Source: Prosopocoilus inquinatus
Lineage: Eukaryota; Arthropoda; Insecta; Coleoptera; Lucanidae
NCBI GenBank assembly: GCA_036172665.1
Contig: CM069869.1
Coordinates: 1,302,001-1,366,000 of the forward strand
Direction of reading: 5' to 3'
Length of the DNA stretch: 64,000 bases
Part shown: positions 10,089 through 23,289 of the stretch, piece after piece
How the letters are laid out: each line of letters begins with the position of its first letter
Position numbering within the stretch: position 1 is the stretch's first letter
The notes under the pieces: model-generated
What the model was told of the DNA's origin: nothing
The model's database searches: none
What the model saw: the letters and a program-made list of their open reading frames with translations, nothing else
Translations under genes and position numbers: made by a program

Positions 10089-13000
10089 GGGTTCTTACTG
10101 ATGTGGTTGCCATTGCTCAGTATAGTCGGAGGGTGTAGTGAATCCGAAGTGATGATTCTTGGAACCCTTTTTTTCTAAGGGAAAGTTGCGTAATGCATGA
10201 AAGAAAAAAAAACGTAACGTAACAATAGGAAAATTTTCATTCACACATTTGTCCCTTCCAATAAAAAATTGAATTTAATGGGAAAATTTTCGTATACGGT
10301 ACGACATATGTCCTTTAATAATAAAAATATTAAACTCTATCCGTTACCTTGACATGAGGAAGCTCATCTCTTCACACAGAAACTTCACGGCTCCAACATT
10401 CATTTCTTCAAACGTCAACGCAAAAAGTATTCACGGCTCTAATTCAAAACTTTAAACAACAAACGCAGAATCTCTTCATACGACAAACGCAGAAAGTATT
10501 CATGCAATTTCGCATAAATGACAGACTGCTTCGTCCAAATCATTCGAGGTTAGAAGAAGCAGCGGCTAGCAACGTGGAATAATTCAGTAAGAAGACTTCC
10601 GGTAGTAGAAAAACTAAGAATCTAAAAGAAAATAATTTCCTAGTCGTTCAATTTAAAGTACAAGGCAGGTATTTACAGTCTTATCTGCTAGTTTTTCTGA
10701 ATAGGAACGTTATCTGAACACGTGCTTGCATGTAAATGCTATGAGGCTGGGAATAAACCTGACAAGAACCACACAGTAGAACGTACGACGAACAGATGTT
10801 CAATTGGTGGATTTACGAAGCCGTCGGCCCCAACAAAAATACAAAAGTGACAACGTCCTGAGATGAACTCTAAAGGAAAGAAAAATACATCACTAAAACC
10901 CTACGTAATTTCCGCTTACGTCAACAGAAAGCATCGATAAATATATTTATTTGTTTGACCACTGGTAACATTTAAAGATTAATTTTTAAAGATTCGTGTC
11001 TTAGAAAACAACGTCGGCATTAAAATTAAAGACATTTCTGATTCAAGACCCAATTTTATAAACAACAAATATTTGTTACGGGCAAAACGGGGTAGTTTGT
11101 AATTTCGCGCACGTTAACAAAAAAAAATTTATAGTGTTGTTGTTGTAGCTGAAATAACAACAACACTGCTCCGGTAGTCGAGTCGAGAAGGGGTGAGTAT
11201 GTTTTTTTTCTTTTCTCTCCTATTTTATTTCATATACCATGAAAACACATCGGATCATTGCACGTAAATTTTAAATAGCCCAAAAAACATGGAAATCATT
11301 ACAACAAACTCCAGTGTTCAACATTTAGCGCTATGTGACTTTGATTAGTGACTAAAATGTCGCAATTACCGCTCAGATCTGATTGGTTCACAAATTTTGC
11401 CGGTAAAATTAAGAAAGTCAAAAAAGTTAATTAGCAAAATATTAATAAAAAAAAATTAAATTAATGTAAAAAAAAGGAATGATTGAATTAAATTGAATTA
11501 AGTTAAACAATTATAAATTTCAGAATTAAATGCAATAAAAAAACAGGAATAATGGAAAATCTTATCTAGTGGATCGACGATCCGGGATGGGTCCAAGAAG
11601 AGTGCTTTTGATTCCTTAACGGGATCGAATGGGAGCGGCAATAATTCGGCGAGCTCCGTGGCCCCGTAGGCAGAGTGGATCAAATTTTCGTGCCACTAAC
11701 TTTGCCAGAAGTAGCCCAAAAAATATCGGAGAAAGTTTTCAACAAACTTATAGAATTTCTTTTCCCAGACACAAAAAAAAGAACCTGAAGTAAATTAAAA
11801 CAGAATATAAGACCAAATGTACAAAGAAACAAATAAAATAAATTTAGATACCTGATGTAACGTTCTCTTCGCGTGAGACGAGTGAAAAACTTCTAAAACC
11901 TTCCGTAGAAGACGCACCAGCCCACTCAAAATGCAGAAGGTGCTGAAGAATTTTCTTTATTCAAAAACCAAAATAAAATTGTGGCGGTAAGACGGTAGCC
12001 TAAATTCCTCGGAATAGTTCAAAACTTCGGTAATTTCACCAAAAATACCGTCAGACCAGCTTGCAGAATAAAGTAAAATTTTACGAAGAAAACACCTCGT
12101 TCTCAGGCGGAAACTTAGTGAATAATGAATTATTATTTTCACCTGAACGAAAATTCGCGAAGCAGGGATAAGGATAGTTTCTCGTTACCAGCGAGAGTGC
12201 GAAGAGGATGGACGCTCTGATAAGAGAACCTGCACGACCACAACAAAAAGAAGTTTGACGAAGAATACAGATAACAACGTATCAACAGCGAACCGAAATT
12301 AATTTTAAAACCTTAAATGAGATTTTATTATGTACAGAAATTAATGTTAATATTTAATTGTAATATATTATTTTAAAACAAATGATATAAGTTAAAAATC
12401 ATCCTTCGAGTGATTTAAGTCGGTCTTGCCCTTTCATGACCGCCACACTCTAATTTCTTAGTCACGAATATTCGTTCGTATTTAACATTCAGTACGTAGA
12501 GATGCAATGTTTTTAAATAAATTATGTTGCGATTAAATTGTATTATAACGTATTAAAACGCGTACAAGTTCAGAGTAAGGTTGGTTAGGCTGAATTTTGC
12601 ACATGGCGCCGGCGTTCACATCAGAATGAGATCGGAAGTTGCAATAGTGCAATTCCAATTATGCGCTCGATTAAAGATGCAATCGCAAACGAAACTTTAA
12701 ACGTCACAGAGAACTCTTCGGAGTATCAAGTAAACACGTTATCATTAGCGGGAGCTCAGGAGCTGGCAAAAGTAATTCATTAGTGACATTATTAACCCAT
12801 TCGAAAGAACTACGTTTCAAAAATTTGTACATAGGCTGTAAAACCTTGTCTCAGGGGAAGTATGAATTTCTCCGACATTGCTATCAACTGTGACCGAGAT
12901 AGGTTACTTTGAAATTTCCGATGTTGGTAAGATGGTATCACTTACAAATGTAAAAGAATATTCAGTTGTTGTTTCTTATTACGCACTACACAAAATTTAC

Positions 13001-13484
13001 ATTTATTTATATTTCTCCTTTGGACGTCATAGAAATGTTGACTGCTTTTATTAAAGTCATATTTACAGCGCAATACCCAAACAAATGATTCGTGATAATT
13101 GTAATTTCTTAGTACTACTTATTACTCGTCAAGGTTTTAAAAACTTGAAACATTTACGATGATTACGTCAGCGGAGATATGACTATGGGAAAACGTCATC
13201 CGATATTCCCCACTTGATACAATTTACAAGAGTGAGGAGACTTGTAAGAACTCCAGCAGCAGACCAAAAGTTGAACTGATCTAATTACGTGGTACTCGTT
13301 GAAAGTTTATTTTTTATTTTAGTTAACTATTTTTTTTATCAGTCAGTTTCCTCAGTTTGTAATTAATTTCGTGAATGAAGGTACAATTCTTCACGGTGTT
13401 TATTATTATTAATATATATATTTTTTTTGTAATCAATCTAATCGTAACCGACATATTATGTAGCAAACTGGCTACAATTTGTCA
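10089..13484. other. Gene-free DNA
   Basis: No supported coding frame. 10380-10510 contains degenerate recurring words (TTCACGGCTC twice, AACGCAGAA twice). 11100-11165 and 11440-11480 are A-rich low complexity. Nothing else is recognised. Confidence 0.4.
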
Positions 13485-13536
13485 ATCCTAATGCAATGTC
13501 AAATTAAAACTTGATCGCAGGATGCCGCTATTTAAA
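13485..13536 (+). repeat. Dispersed repeat A, plus copy
   Basis: TCCTAATGCAATGTC followed by a GATCGCAGGATGCCGCTATTT block matches 59872-59921 in the same orientation and 25528-25577 in the reverse orientation, with scattered differences. At 59.9 kb it is the end of a small insertion, so it is probably a transposon terminus. Confidence 0.55.
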
Positions 13537-13674
13537 CTTAAAAAAATGTTCTAATTAAAATTAATATTTTTTTTTTGTAATTTCTAGATTTAACATTTTT
13601 GTGTCAAAATTTCGGCATTTCTATTTGAAAAATTCTGTATTAAGCAAAGTTTTTATTCAGAAGTCCATGGCAGA

Positions 13675-13856
13675 ACCAGAGAAAGAGAAAAGGGCGGGAC
13701 AGTTCTGAAAATACATGTAAACGCCATTCAAACAATCGTGGAAAACAAATTCGAATTTCGATTTCAGCGTTTTTTTTTTACCGAAAACCAGAAATGCTAC
13801 CAACAAAGAAAATCGATATCCAATTTTGTACGGATTATTAAAAGAATTGGGTATGC
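13675..13856 (+). repeat. Dispersed repeat B
   Basis: Shares an ordered set of blocks with 25797-25985: a GAGAAAGAGA tract, ACGCCATTC/TGCCATTCGC, TCGTGGAAAAC, CAACAAAGAAA, and TGTACGGATTAT with AAAGAATTGGG. Noncoding, diverged, same orientation in both places. Confidence 0.6.
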
Positions 13857-13939
13857 AATGATGATGATGATGATGACGATAATTGAGTGCAATGGATAGT
13901 TAAGAAATGCATTTTCTTTTAACGTGCTCGGCGATTATA

Positions 13940-14515
13940 CAGGGTGAGCCCAATTTGACACTTTTAAAGGGAAACACCTATTCTTAGATGAGTTAGACAA
14001 GAACTGACTAAGAGCCTACTGAGATTTTGTAAAAATGTAATTCTTTTAACAATTGTTAGCAGGGCCGTAGCCAGACCAAATATTCAAGGGAGGCTTATCA
14101 TACATTTAAGGCAGGCTCGTTAAATTTTATTTCAATGCTTTTACGTATTTTTAAAATATCCTCGTGTCAGGTTGGGCTGTCGTAGGACAGGTTCAGCCTC
14201 CCTTGGCGCCCTCTTGCTACGGCCCTGATTATTAGTCGTAGCCTACTTGAATATTGTAAAAGATATTAAAAACTTTATATCTCGCAAACTTTATGATTAA
14301 TATAACAATCTAAAGGTAATTTTACTCTCTTTTCAAAAATGTGAAAATATACATAGTATAGCTCTTAAACGGTTCAAGATATTGAAATGCGGTTTTTACC
14401 ATTATGTTCGTCATAAAGATAAGATTGAGCTCCAAACACCGACGAGGTCAGTTTCTGTCTAACTCATATAAAAATAAGTGTTTCCCTTTAAAAGTGTCAA
14501 ATTTGGCCCAGCCTG
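13940..14515. mobile_element. Tc1/mariner-type MITE with ~50-bp TIRs
   Basis: Flanked by TA. The left end CAGGGTGAGCCCAATTTGAC and the right end (reverse complement CAGGCTGGGCCAAATTTGAC) continue as inverted repeats through ACTTTTAAAGGGAAACAC, about 50 bases in all. There is no transposase. A second element is nested at 14062-14226. Confidence 0.8.
14062..14226. mobile_element. Nested 165-bp element with AGGGCCGTAGC termini
   Basis: Begins AGGGCCGTAGCCAGA and ends in the inverted match GCTACGGCCCT. It lies wholly inside the larger MITE, so it inserted later. Short GGGAGGCT / AGCCTCCC blocks just inside the ends are also inverted. Confidence 0.65.
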
Positions 14516-14847
14516 TACATGATTAATTTATTTTCAATTTAATTAAGAGCAACTCGAATTCGTAACAGGAAAGAAGGTGGAGTGGACACGGCAGAATAAT
14601 GCGCGACGTTTTCATTTGCAAGCAAAAGTAATCGTTGTGCGTTTATTGTGTTCTTCACTTTATTAAATGTCGCGAAAGCTATTTACAAGAACAAGAGAGA
14701 GAGGGAGGGGGCGTTTGAAGGCGTTTTCTGCAAAGTTTAAGTACAGAAATAGGTATCACATAATAATAGCTCTAAATTACGTCAGTTTTTATATTATTAT
14801 TTTCCAGTCTCTCACTTAGAAGAATTTTTAGTTTTTCATACCATATA

Positions 14848-15256
14848 CAGGCTGTTGCATTTTGAAACGCAAATCCCACGCTAATTTAAAGGTGCTCGAA
14901 TATTGGCTTCCCTAATTATCTTACAGCAAAATTCCATTGAGGTTTCCTAAAGTGCTCTTCAACATGAATCTGTCTGTGAAGTTTGAGAATTTTTCATACG
15001 CTGAGTTTTAAGATATTTAAAAAAGAGATTCTGCTGATAGTTTGGTATAAATTGAATTTCGTTATTGATTTTTTTTAAATATCTTGAAACTGAGCGAATG
15101 AAAATTTTTCAAATTTCACGGACAGATTCATCTTGAAGAACACTTCAAGAAACCTCAATGGAATTTTGCTGTAAAATAATTAGGGAAGCCAATATTCGAG
15201 TACATTTATATTAGCATAGGATTTCCTACGTTGCGTTTCAAAACGCAGCACCCTAT
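14848..15256. mobile_element. Foldback MITE, arms ~180 bp
   Basis: The left end CAGGCTGTTGCATTTTGAAA and the right end (reverse complement TAGGGTGCTGCGTTTTGAAA) continue as near-matching inverted arms through TTTCCTAAAGTG/CACTTCAAGAAA and AGATATTTAAAAAA/TTTTTTAAATATCT blocks. The unpaired centre is about 40 bases. TA flanks fit a Tc1/mariner-related non-autonomous element. Confidence 0.8.
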
Positions 15257-18200
15257 AACATTCTAGAAGCGAAACTAAAAACGTATACCTACATTTCACT
15301 ACTAAAGAGACTTCGGATTAAATTTCACTTGAGATAGCACAAAATAACATAAACACCGGGGATGGGGACGTTAAAGAAATAATTATGAATAATGAGAGCA
15401 CCATTAGGGGTTAATGTAAACCCTCGCTTCCGGTTCGCTCGTCATTTGGGGTTAACGGGGTGTCGGATAAGAACGCTAATAGATGCCAGTGAGTGCAGCA
15501 TTAGACGCCATTACCGTCGCTTAATTCGTGAACGTACACGCGACGATCACAATAATTACGATTGGTTTGTTGACAATTTGTTGTAATCTCGACCAGCCCT
15601 TTCTTTCTTCTGACGTACACCACCGTATGTACGTGGACGACGACGATAAATCTCGGTTTTCGAACCACGTGGCACTATACGTATACGCTTTGTATATACA
15701 AGCACATTGTATATACAAAGCAAGGAGACGTAGAAACTCGACTTTATCAACGGAACAAACGGACGAGTTCGTGCGACGAATTTATGTGGGAACAACATGA
15801 ACGTCTGCACCCCTGGGGATTCATTATGATTTATAATGGTCTCTAAATTCATATGAAACCTGAAAATAATGACTATTATACCTACAAATGGAAACGAAAA
15901 CGTAAAAAAATTTAAATTTTTTTACAAGGGTTGAGGTTCTATAGAAAACAATAGAAGATTTAGTAGTACACGAAAGGGATTCCTGCGTTATTTCAAATAA
16001 AGTATCTAAATATTTAGCACTGTACAATCAGGAACTTATACAGATCCCCGCCATATTAATTAGGCACACAGGAGTGCTCACGAGGCAGTCGTACAATAGG
16101 TTTCGTGAAATATTGCAGACATGTAACATCCCACACGTTAGCATACAAGCGACTGCCGCATATTCACCGCATAACACTGATCTCCTCACTTCATTACATT
16201 TGCCGATTTAAATTCTGTGCGATTTTATGTACATGTAACCTTTATTTTAATTCCTTGATTTAATTATACATTTGATTACACTATCTATAAACTGGAAAGT
16301 AATGTATAACATAAAAAACATTTACGACATGTTTCTTAAGCCCCATTTACATAATACAGTTACATTATAAACTCGAACACAAAGACACAAACTTATTCGT
16401 ACATTCAGTAGTTATCTCCGCTCGAAAGACAGAAGTAAGTATTCATGCTCGTGTATATTGAGAACGTGTAGCTTTGTCCCGTATTACACAAATACACAAC
16501 AACACCATACACACTCGACAAAACCCCGTTGCCTAGTTCCTAGGGAAAACCCATTCAAATTCAGCGCGTGCTGCGACGTCTAATAGATCAGTCTTACACA
16601 AACAATTCGTGTATCTTTGACAAATTCTACGACTGCTGTACGTGCGCGCAAACTTGGATAACAAACAGGATGTGCTCACCTTTGCCTCCCCCTCCTCTGT
16701 ATCATTATTACCGCTGATATCTAGTTTCCAGCACGGATTGATTAAATTATTTTTCAGTCCATCACGGAACGGTATTTTCTATGAAACAGGAAAATTATAC
16801 CTTTAAATGCCACTGAGAGAGGGAGAGAGAGACAGAAAGAAAACGTCGATAAATAAAAAATAGAAATACAAAGAGACCGACATGTAAATCAACAATGGCA
16901 GATGAAGCCAAAATTTATTTGAAAAATTAATATTATTTTTACAATTAATAATAGAAAAGAAAGGTTATTAATGCTAATGATTAGGAGAAATTGAACAGTC
17001 TGTAAAGTGTGAATAATTGAATAGGTTAGTTTTAGTTATACATTACAATTTATAGAAAAAAGAAAGAGTGGGAATACTCTCGCGCGGCTTACAGTTCTTT
17101 AGTGTCTACAAAAAAATGGCGTGAAGGACGCAAGACAAACGGTTTATTTAAAACGTTACGCTCTCTGCATTTGAGCCAAACTAAATTGAGTGGTACGAAC
17201 AAGTACTAGCAAAACTAGAGTATACGCGACATAAACTGTGCAAATAGATTCTATAACTCTAACTACATTAAAAAATTAATAAAAGCTCTGACTACGGTAA
17301 GGCGACAAGCTAGGAAAATTATCACAAGCCAATAAACTCCTCCCGGATAGTTCGTAGTTGAAAAATTCACACAATGTTTGACCCAAAAATTGCGCACGAA
17401 GTTCGCCCACGTCGCTAGCCGGTCCGCTCCGCGATAAACCCCGAAAATCCACTTCAAAGAGCAGCGTCACGCAACACGTTGCTGGGAGATAAAAAAGTGG
17501 AAAAATCTTACGTCATAACGCTTCCTCTCAGGAGTACGATGTCGAGAGGGGAATCCGCGAATCGCCGGAGTTAGTTGAAACTGTTATCAAGGAAGACGTC
17601 TTCTACGATGTTTTGCACGGGAGAAAATGTGGCAGTAAACAGCCTCGGTCCGTGAACAGCACACATGCACACTCCACAGAACCACTAAACGATCCCCCAG
17701 ACGCGGGGAAAACTAAAACAATGCGGCCTACAATTCACTTAGAACGGCCGGTTTCTTCTTTCTTGACTCCTAAATAAATACCAGCCAATTTTTTGTTGAT
17801 ACGTAAGTCTTAGAGCTTCTTCCTACATCCTAAAGTAATGCTTACGCTTTTGTAATTAATATTATATAACTGCTAGAGGATCATTCTCTACAATGGCGCA
17901 CATTTTTCTGCGAACTTGTCGTATTTTTCGCTGGACGAAAGTGACATTTATTTCCCGCGAATCTTCTGAAATATTCTTCTTCGTAACTAGTGCTCGTTTT
18001 GTACTTCCCAACCTTTTCTGATGAAATGTGCCTAAAATTCTTGAATAGTCCGCGTCTATGGCACATTTGGGGATTGTCTTCCTTAGATACAAAATTGAAT
18101 TTATTTTCGCTTAAAATTTTTTGGTTATTCTGGAATAATGACTTGGAACAAGGACGTGCCAGAATATCATTTTAATGATGGGTTTTAACAAAATCACAGT

Positions 18201-18460
18201 AATTTTTGGACAACGTTTGAAATCTCTGCTCACAAATGGCGTACCAGACTAAAATTTAAAACTTTTTCAGCAAATCACACTTTGCGTTTGGCTATATTTT
18301 ACTTCATCTAGGCAATTTTGCATAACGATGCATCTGCTGTCAAAAAAATAAAATGTTGAAGCTTTAATATTTTGCAATTTCTCTCAAATTAAGTTGCCGA
18401 ATATTTGAGGCATTTCCTTCTCCTTTTTCGATATCTGACATTTTTGATCAAAATATTCTG
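15257..18460. other. Gene-free DNA
   Basis: No coding frame of known family. A short hairpin at 15687-15721 has 15-base arms. 16810-16850 is a GA-rich tract. Several open frames at 15.4-15.9 kb overlap one another on both strands with no homology and are treated as chance. Confidence 0.4.
15687..15721. repeat. Short hairpin
   Basis: GCTTTGTATATACAA pairs with TTGTATATACAAAGC across a loop of a few bases. No function is assigned. Confidence 0.55.
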
Positions 18461-20240
18461 TAAACAGTTATGCGCGAAATTCCAAATCGACTATTTTTCG
18501 CCCGTGCGTGTCGAGTGCTTTGAGGTTGTTTCGACTGCAGCGCCGCACCCGGTATTACGTTGGATAGCGGCCGTGTTGCACTGTTCCCTTCTGGCTTCGA
18601 ACGAGAGTGCGGTCAAGTTGTGACTCGTCTCTGAACACTTGGGGATTTATGGAACGTGCTGTTGACGGAAAAGTAAACCAGCCGTTGTGAACGGATTACA
18701 GCCAAATCGCTGCTGCAGTCCCAGCAGCTTTGGGACAGGATCGGTTGATCGGTTCTGGGAGTCGTGCCATTCGATATTTGGCTTGCTGATCACAGCAAGG
18801 TAAGTTGATTCTCCGACTTGTTGCTTGCTTGAGTTCCACGTGCGTTTACCGCTTGTGGTTGTTTATTTCCCACATTTTCTTCCATCTAGCAAGTAGTTTC
18901 GAGCAGATTTTTAGCGCTGATTTCCAGTAGGTTGGTTGCCACCTCGCTTAACCCCCCCGTAAGCGTCGTTCCGACCTCGACTGCCGACACAAACTTCTCG
19001 TGCATAGCTTCGAAGGAAAATAAATCGTTCTCGCTTTCTGGAAGCTACGGCCATCCCGACAAGTACCTGGATTCCTCCGTCGGCGTCAAACTCCGGGGAG
19101 ATTATGTAAGACTTTTCCATCGTTTCTCGGTCCTCGGAAACGGGTTGTGTGACGTCATTTCATGGAGTGTAACTTCTAGGGATTTAATTTATAGGCTTCC
19201 GCGGTCTTACTGCTGCTTCTTGTAAGTCGTTGAGACCGCTGCTGCTTCTTGTAAGTCTCAACGACTTACAGCAGCAAGACCACCACCAGCAGCAGCAGCC
19301 CTGAGGCAATGGAGAACGAAACGTCGGCAGTAGAAGAAATCCGACGTTACAACCGGAAGCAACAACTTCTAGGGGTTTTTATCGCGGAGAGATTTGGTAC
19401 GGGCGTGCTTCAAGCCAGTGGCTTGGTCTCTGTTTAACCTGAATTTATTTATACCGACGAATTCGGCGGGAGGGATATTTTTTGCTGCGATAACGAGGAG
19501 ATTTTTATTTTTTTGCATTCACATAGAGTTTGATATCGAAGTTTTTTTTTGTGTATTAATTTTTATTTGGCTTAAGGTAGCGAGCGAATATATTTTTCTT
19601 CCTTACTGATTTGATTGATTTGTATTTCCCATTTATTTTGGTCTATCCGCTTCAAGCCATAATTTTTCATGTTAGTAAGCAACGCGAGAGTATTCACGCC
19701 GATGCGCCAACGCCCTTTGGTTTGGGCCGTCTAAAACTGTATGTATAGTTAATATTTTTGATATTTCTGTGTCCGACAACCCAATCCGGGGTTGTCCAAT
19801 TTCATGATCAAGTTGGTGTGAAATAATAAAAGTTCTATTTTTAGCGGAACCTTAACATCTTTTTTTGCAGTGCTTACACTTGCGGGGCAGAACTCAAGAA
19901 TCACTTCTGTTCTTTTTTTTATTCTTCATCTGGGGTATTCTATTGGAGAAGCGGGTCTTGGGGAGTTGTACCTTCAGGGGGGTATACATGGTTACACTTT
20001 TCTGGCCGTGTATCATCTTCTACTCCAGGATTACGTAATATCTGCTGGGTGGCGCCCCTAACTGTAACACCTGATGATTCCGCCACGCCGGCCCCCCTGA
20101 GTGAGCACAGTTATGCAACTCTTATTCACATCGTAGTCCTCGAGGGTACAACCGAGCTTGCTCCGAGAAGCACGGTAAGATATAGTTGGCGCAGTTCCAC
20201 AAACACGCAACGCGCTCTTTTCGTTACCGCATAACACACT
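18461..20240. other. CpG-richer noncoding block
   Basis: Noticeably richer in CpG than its surroundings. It contains splice-donor-like sites (AAGGTAAGT near 18797, CGGTAAGA near 20174) and a GAACGAAACGTCGGC near 19314 of the kind seen in Penelope-type repeats. Its open frames have no recognisable product. It may be an old transposon terminus or the 5' end of a gene outside the visible homology. Confidence 0.3.
19202..19281. repeat. Combined direct and inverted repeat
   Basis: GTAAGTCGTTGAGAC (19222-19236) is inverted at 19255-19269. CTGCTGCTTCTTGTAAGTC (19212-19230) is repeated directly at 19239-19257. The overlap of both repeat types suggests one template-switching event. Confidence 0.6.
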
Positions 20241-22040
20241 ATTTGGGGCCAAAAGCTACAGTCCGCCACTCTTTGGTAAATTCATGCATTCTATACCTTC
20301 TTCACATTCCTTTATTGTACGGTAAAAAATTGTTAGGCCAATATTTTGGCCTCTAACTGCAATTTCTCGTTTCGGCATCCATCCAACTAAATTATAGATG
20401 GACTTGCGTACTTCTACGTTTTCATCTTGCTAAAGTTTTTCTAATAACTTTAACTTGTCAAGTTAATAAAAACTTCTTCCCCATTTGTTATAGCCAGCGA
20501 CGATGCGATCCGTTTGAATTTCTTGGTAGTTTAAAAAATCGCAGCATCGATCTCTGTGACTGATTTTGAGCCTGCTTCAATCTCCGAGAATCATCTTCGA
20601 TATCGATCGGGGAGTTCTCACTTGGTCGATAATCACCCTATACAGTATCTGCTTGGTTACTCTAATGCAATCCTCTTGAGGATGCACGACTTAGTGCACT
20701 TTGATAGATAGATCATGAACTGCCGTCTTTATCACGCGCTTGCCCTGGCACTAATTAATAACATCTGGGACCCACCCTCTTCTCCAGTGGGAAGTCGTAA
20801 TTAACCCCTTGTACTTTCTGCTAGCAAACTAGAGCAGGTTTGGTTTTGACGGAAGACGGCGACGGCTTCTTCAAGGTGAATCGTTTTACCGAATTGGTTT
20901 CCGAGATTTGGATAGAAATAGTATTGTTTGAAAACTGGCGGCAGCTCAAAAAAAAGGGGAGAAAAGTGAACGATTCGTCCCTTACCTTAGATCGAAGATA
21001 TGGTTTTGTAAGCTTGATGAGGGTGCACCCCGGACGTTGAAATCTCTGCATGTAGTTGCACTTAGCGGCGATTTTTTTTCTATATGCGGAGCGAAAACGC
21101 GACTGTATGGTACGAAACCCTGTATTCGTCTCTTCTTTTGCCCGAACAAGGAAAAAGGGGGGTAAATCGTTCACTAACGAGTTTTAAGCAAAATAACTAA
21201 AAATTGCAAAACTTCTGCAACCCATAACGCAACTAAAACTTGAACTTAAACGAGAAAAAATAAATAAATGAACAACAACGCATGGACGGAACAAGTATTA
21301 TACTATCCGTGTTTACATCATAGTGCACACATACACAAAAAAATGGTAGATGTATGCTTGCTTAACTGGGCCCTGTTTAGTTTTGAAATTAAAACAATGC
21401 TGTGCGTTATTTCAAATACAAAAATACTCTGACCCCATTGCTTACACCGTGCGAAGTTTTTGCTGACTATATTTTCGAATTCGGAGCAGAATGCGATTAA
21501 GTACACAATTTTCAGGTAAGTTTCCGATGTTTTTTTTTAAACATTGAAATTCATTTTGAAATAAACTTTGTGAATTTTGGCTCATTTAATAGGTCCTAAA
21601 ATATTTTCCTTTCCTCTCAATAAGTACTGGGGTAATTGGAGGCAAACGCCTAGTACATTTACCCCCATCTTTCCCCAATCAATTGGATATCAAAAGGCGA
21701 TGACTATTATGCTAAATGAAGCAGGGTTTTACCGGGTAGAGGACGTAAGCATTAAAGAGAATTTACGAGTCCTCTGGATATATGAAAACGTGACCCCAAT
21801 TTATCGCATACAACATAAATTAGCAAAGAAAAGGGAAGCAAATCCACTATATTTAATTTATTTAATGTACAAGGAAGGGTCAAGGAAGTCGGAGAATTAT
21901 TATTCGTACCCACCCATCGCATTCTCAAAAAGAAAATACTTTTACAAATACACCACGGTTAAATTCCTTCAGTTCTGGATATGAGGCCTGAAATTGCCGA
22001 ATATTCTTCAAAAGAACTATGAAACTTGCATGCTCGCATA
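20241..22040. other. Gene-free DNA
   Basis: No recognised gene. 20850-20930 (GACGGCGACGG, AATCGTTTTACC, GATTTGG) resembles 39695-39760, so it is probably a dispersed repeat. An uninterrupted 135-codon frame at 21577-21984 starts from TTG and resembles nothing known. Confidence 0.4.
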
Positions 22041-22180
22041 CCGATTGAAGACTTTTACTTTAGCCAGTAGACGTTTTTCGGAATGTATTTAGAAGAAATA
22101 GCTTTTAACGTGAGCAATGGCGTCTCTCTCAATCAAACGTACAGAAACGACCATTGGCTAAAGTGTGAGTCTTCAAACGG
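22041..22180. mobile_element. Small inverted-repeat element (140 bp)
   Basis: The left arm CCGATTGAAGAC with ACTTTAGCC is matched in reverse by GGCTAAAGT with CTTCAAACGG. The arms are about 40 bases with several mismatches. No coding capacity. Confidence 0.5.
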
Positions 22181-23289
22181 TTTTGTTGCCCAGAAACTAC
22201 ATTAAAAAGATAATTATATTTCTGAAAGCTCATTTGTCGGTAGTTATCGAAGTCGTTTGCGTTTCTAAACTAAAGCGAAAGCGAAATGAAACCGAGGGCG
22301 GAACGGTCGACCGCAGGTAGAGCGGACGGAATACACCGGTGCGGTGTTGCAAAAAGTTTTTGGTCGGGACTGACTGAACGTTAACTCCGATCTATACCTT
22401 GCCCAAGCTCGTAAAATCGAACAGATGGGGAATTTCAAGCATAATAAAGGATAGTGTGGGTACTTGACCAGATGTCATTCGAATAAAGCACCCCTGGTTT
22501 TATTCGTAACAACTCTCTGCGTGCGAGGATGACCGTGTTTAAAAAATGAATCATAAAATTGAAAATAAAAAAAAAGTGTTTTCGATTTTTTTTATACACA
22601 TATTTCTAATTATTGTAACACTCTTTAGGGCGAGGAGTTCACTATGATTTTATTATGTTAATATAATCAAGCAGTTGAAAGTAAGGCCACTAAAAAATAA
22701 AGTATTGTGGTCACATTGTGAGTACACTTTATTTAATTAAAATATTCTACTAAATCAGAAATCATGTCGTTGTTTGATTAATCTGAATTAGAAACCATGA
22801 CATAGTCCGCTGTATGTAAAGCCTGTTTTACGTTATCATAGAAAATGCTACCATAAAATGGTATATCAATTTTTAGGATAGTATAAAGCAGTAAAATTAA
22901 TTATTGCGCATAAAATCGTATAGAACCAGATGTATTTGTGTGCGTAACATAACATTTCTTTGCTATTATTTTTCGGTACTATTTTCTCGTAACATGAATT
23001 AGTATAGTGTAAAACAGCCCTAATGCACGCATTTGTTACAGCGAACTATGTACGAGCACGTAAAGAAACTACGTGTTCTTCGTCATCCCGTAAGAATTCC
23101 GCCGTCTGACAATAACCCTTTATCTGCGAGCTATTTCTTGCATAATGTTTTTAGGTGGCTGATATGAATGATGTGTATCATCGAAATCATTCATTGAAGA
23201 AACAGAAAATGTAAGAAAAGGTCCGAGTTGTAAAGTATTAGCTTCCATAATGTACACCTGGTCACCCTAATTATATCGAGCTTAATTTT
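22181..23289. other. Gene-free AT-rich DNA
   Basis: Nothing recognised. 22260-22400 is a short GC-richer stretch. Confidence 0.4.

Noticed and set aside
18932..19225. Overlapping open frames in the CpG-richer block
   Set aside because: No family resemblance; frames on both strands reflect higher GC content.
19300..19335. Hammerhead-like CCTGAGGC … ACGAAACGTCGGC
   Set aside because: CUGA and GAAACGUC are present, but no stem II can form and the second core element is wrong.
20040..20200. Possible LTR-retrotransposon primer-binding sites (TGGCGCC at 20048, TGGCGCAG at 20181)
   Set aside because: Only 7-9 bases match, no TG…CA-bounded LTR pair or gag/pol frame is nearby.
21577..21984. 135-codon plus-strand open frame
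   Set aside because: It begins with TTG, has no recognisable motif, and no promoter or splice signals were seen, so it cannot be supported as a gene.
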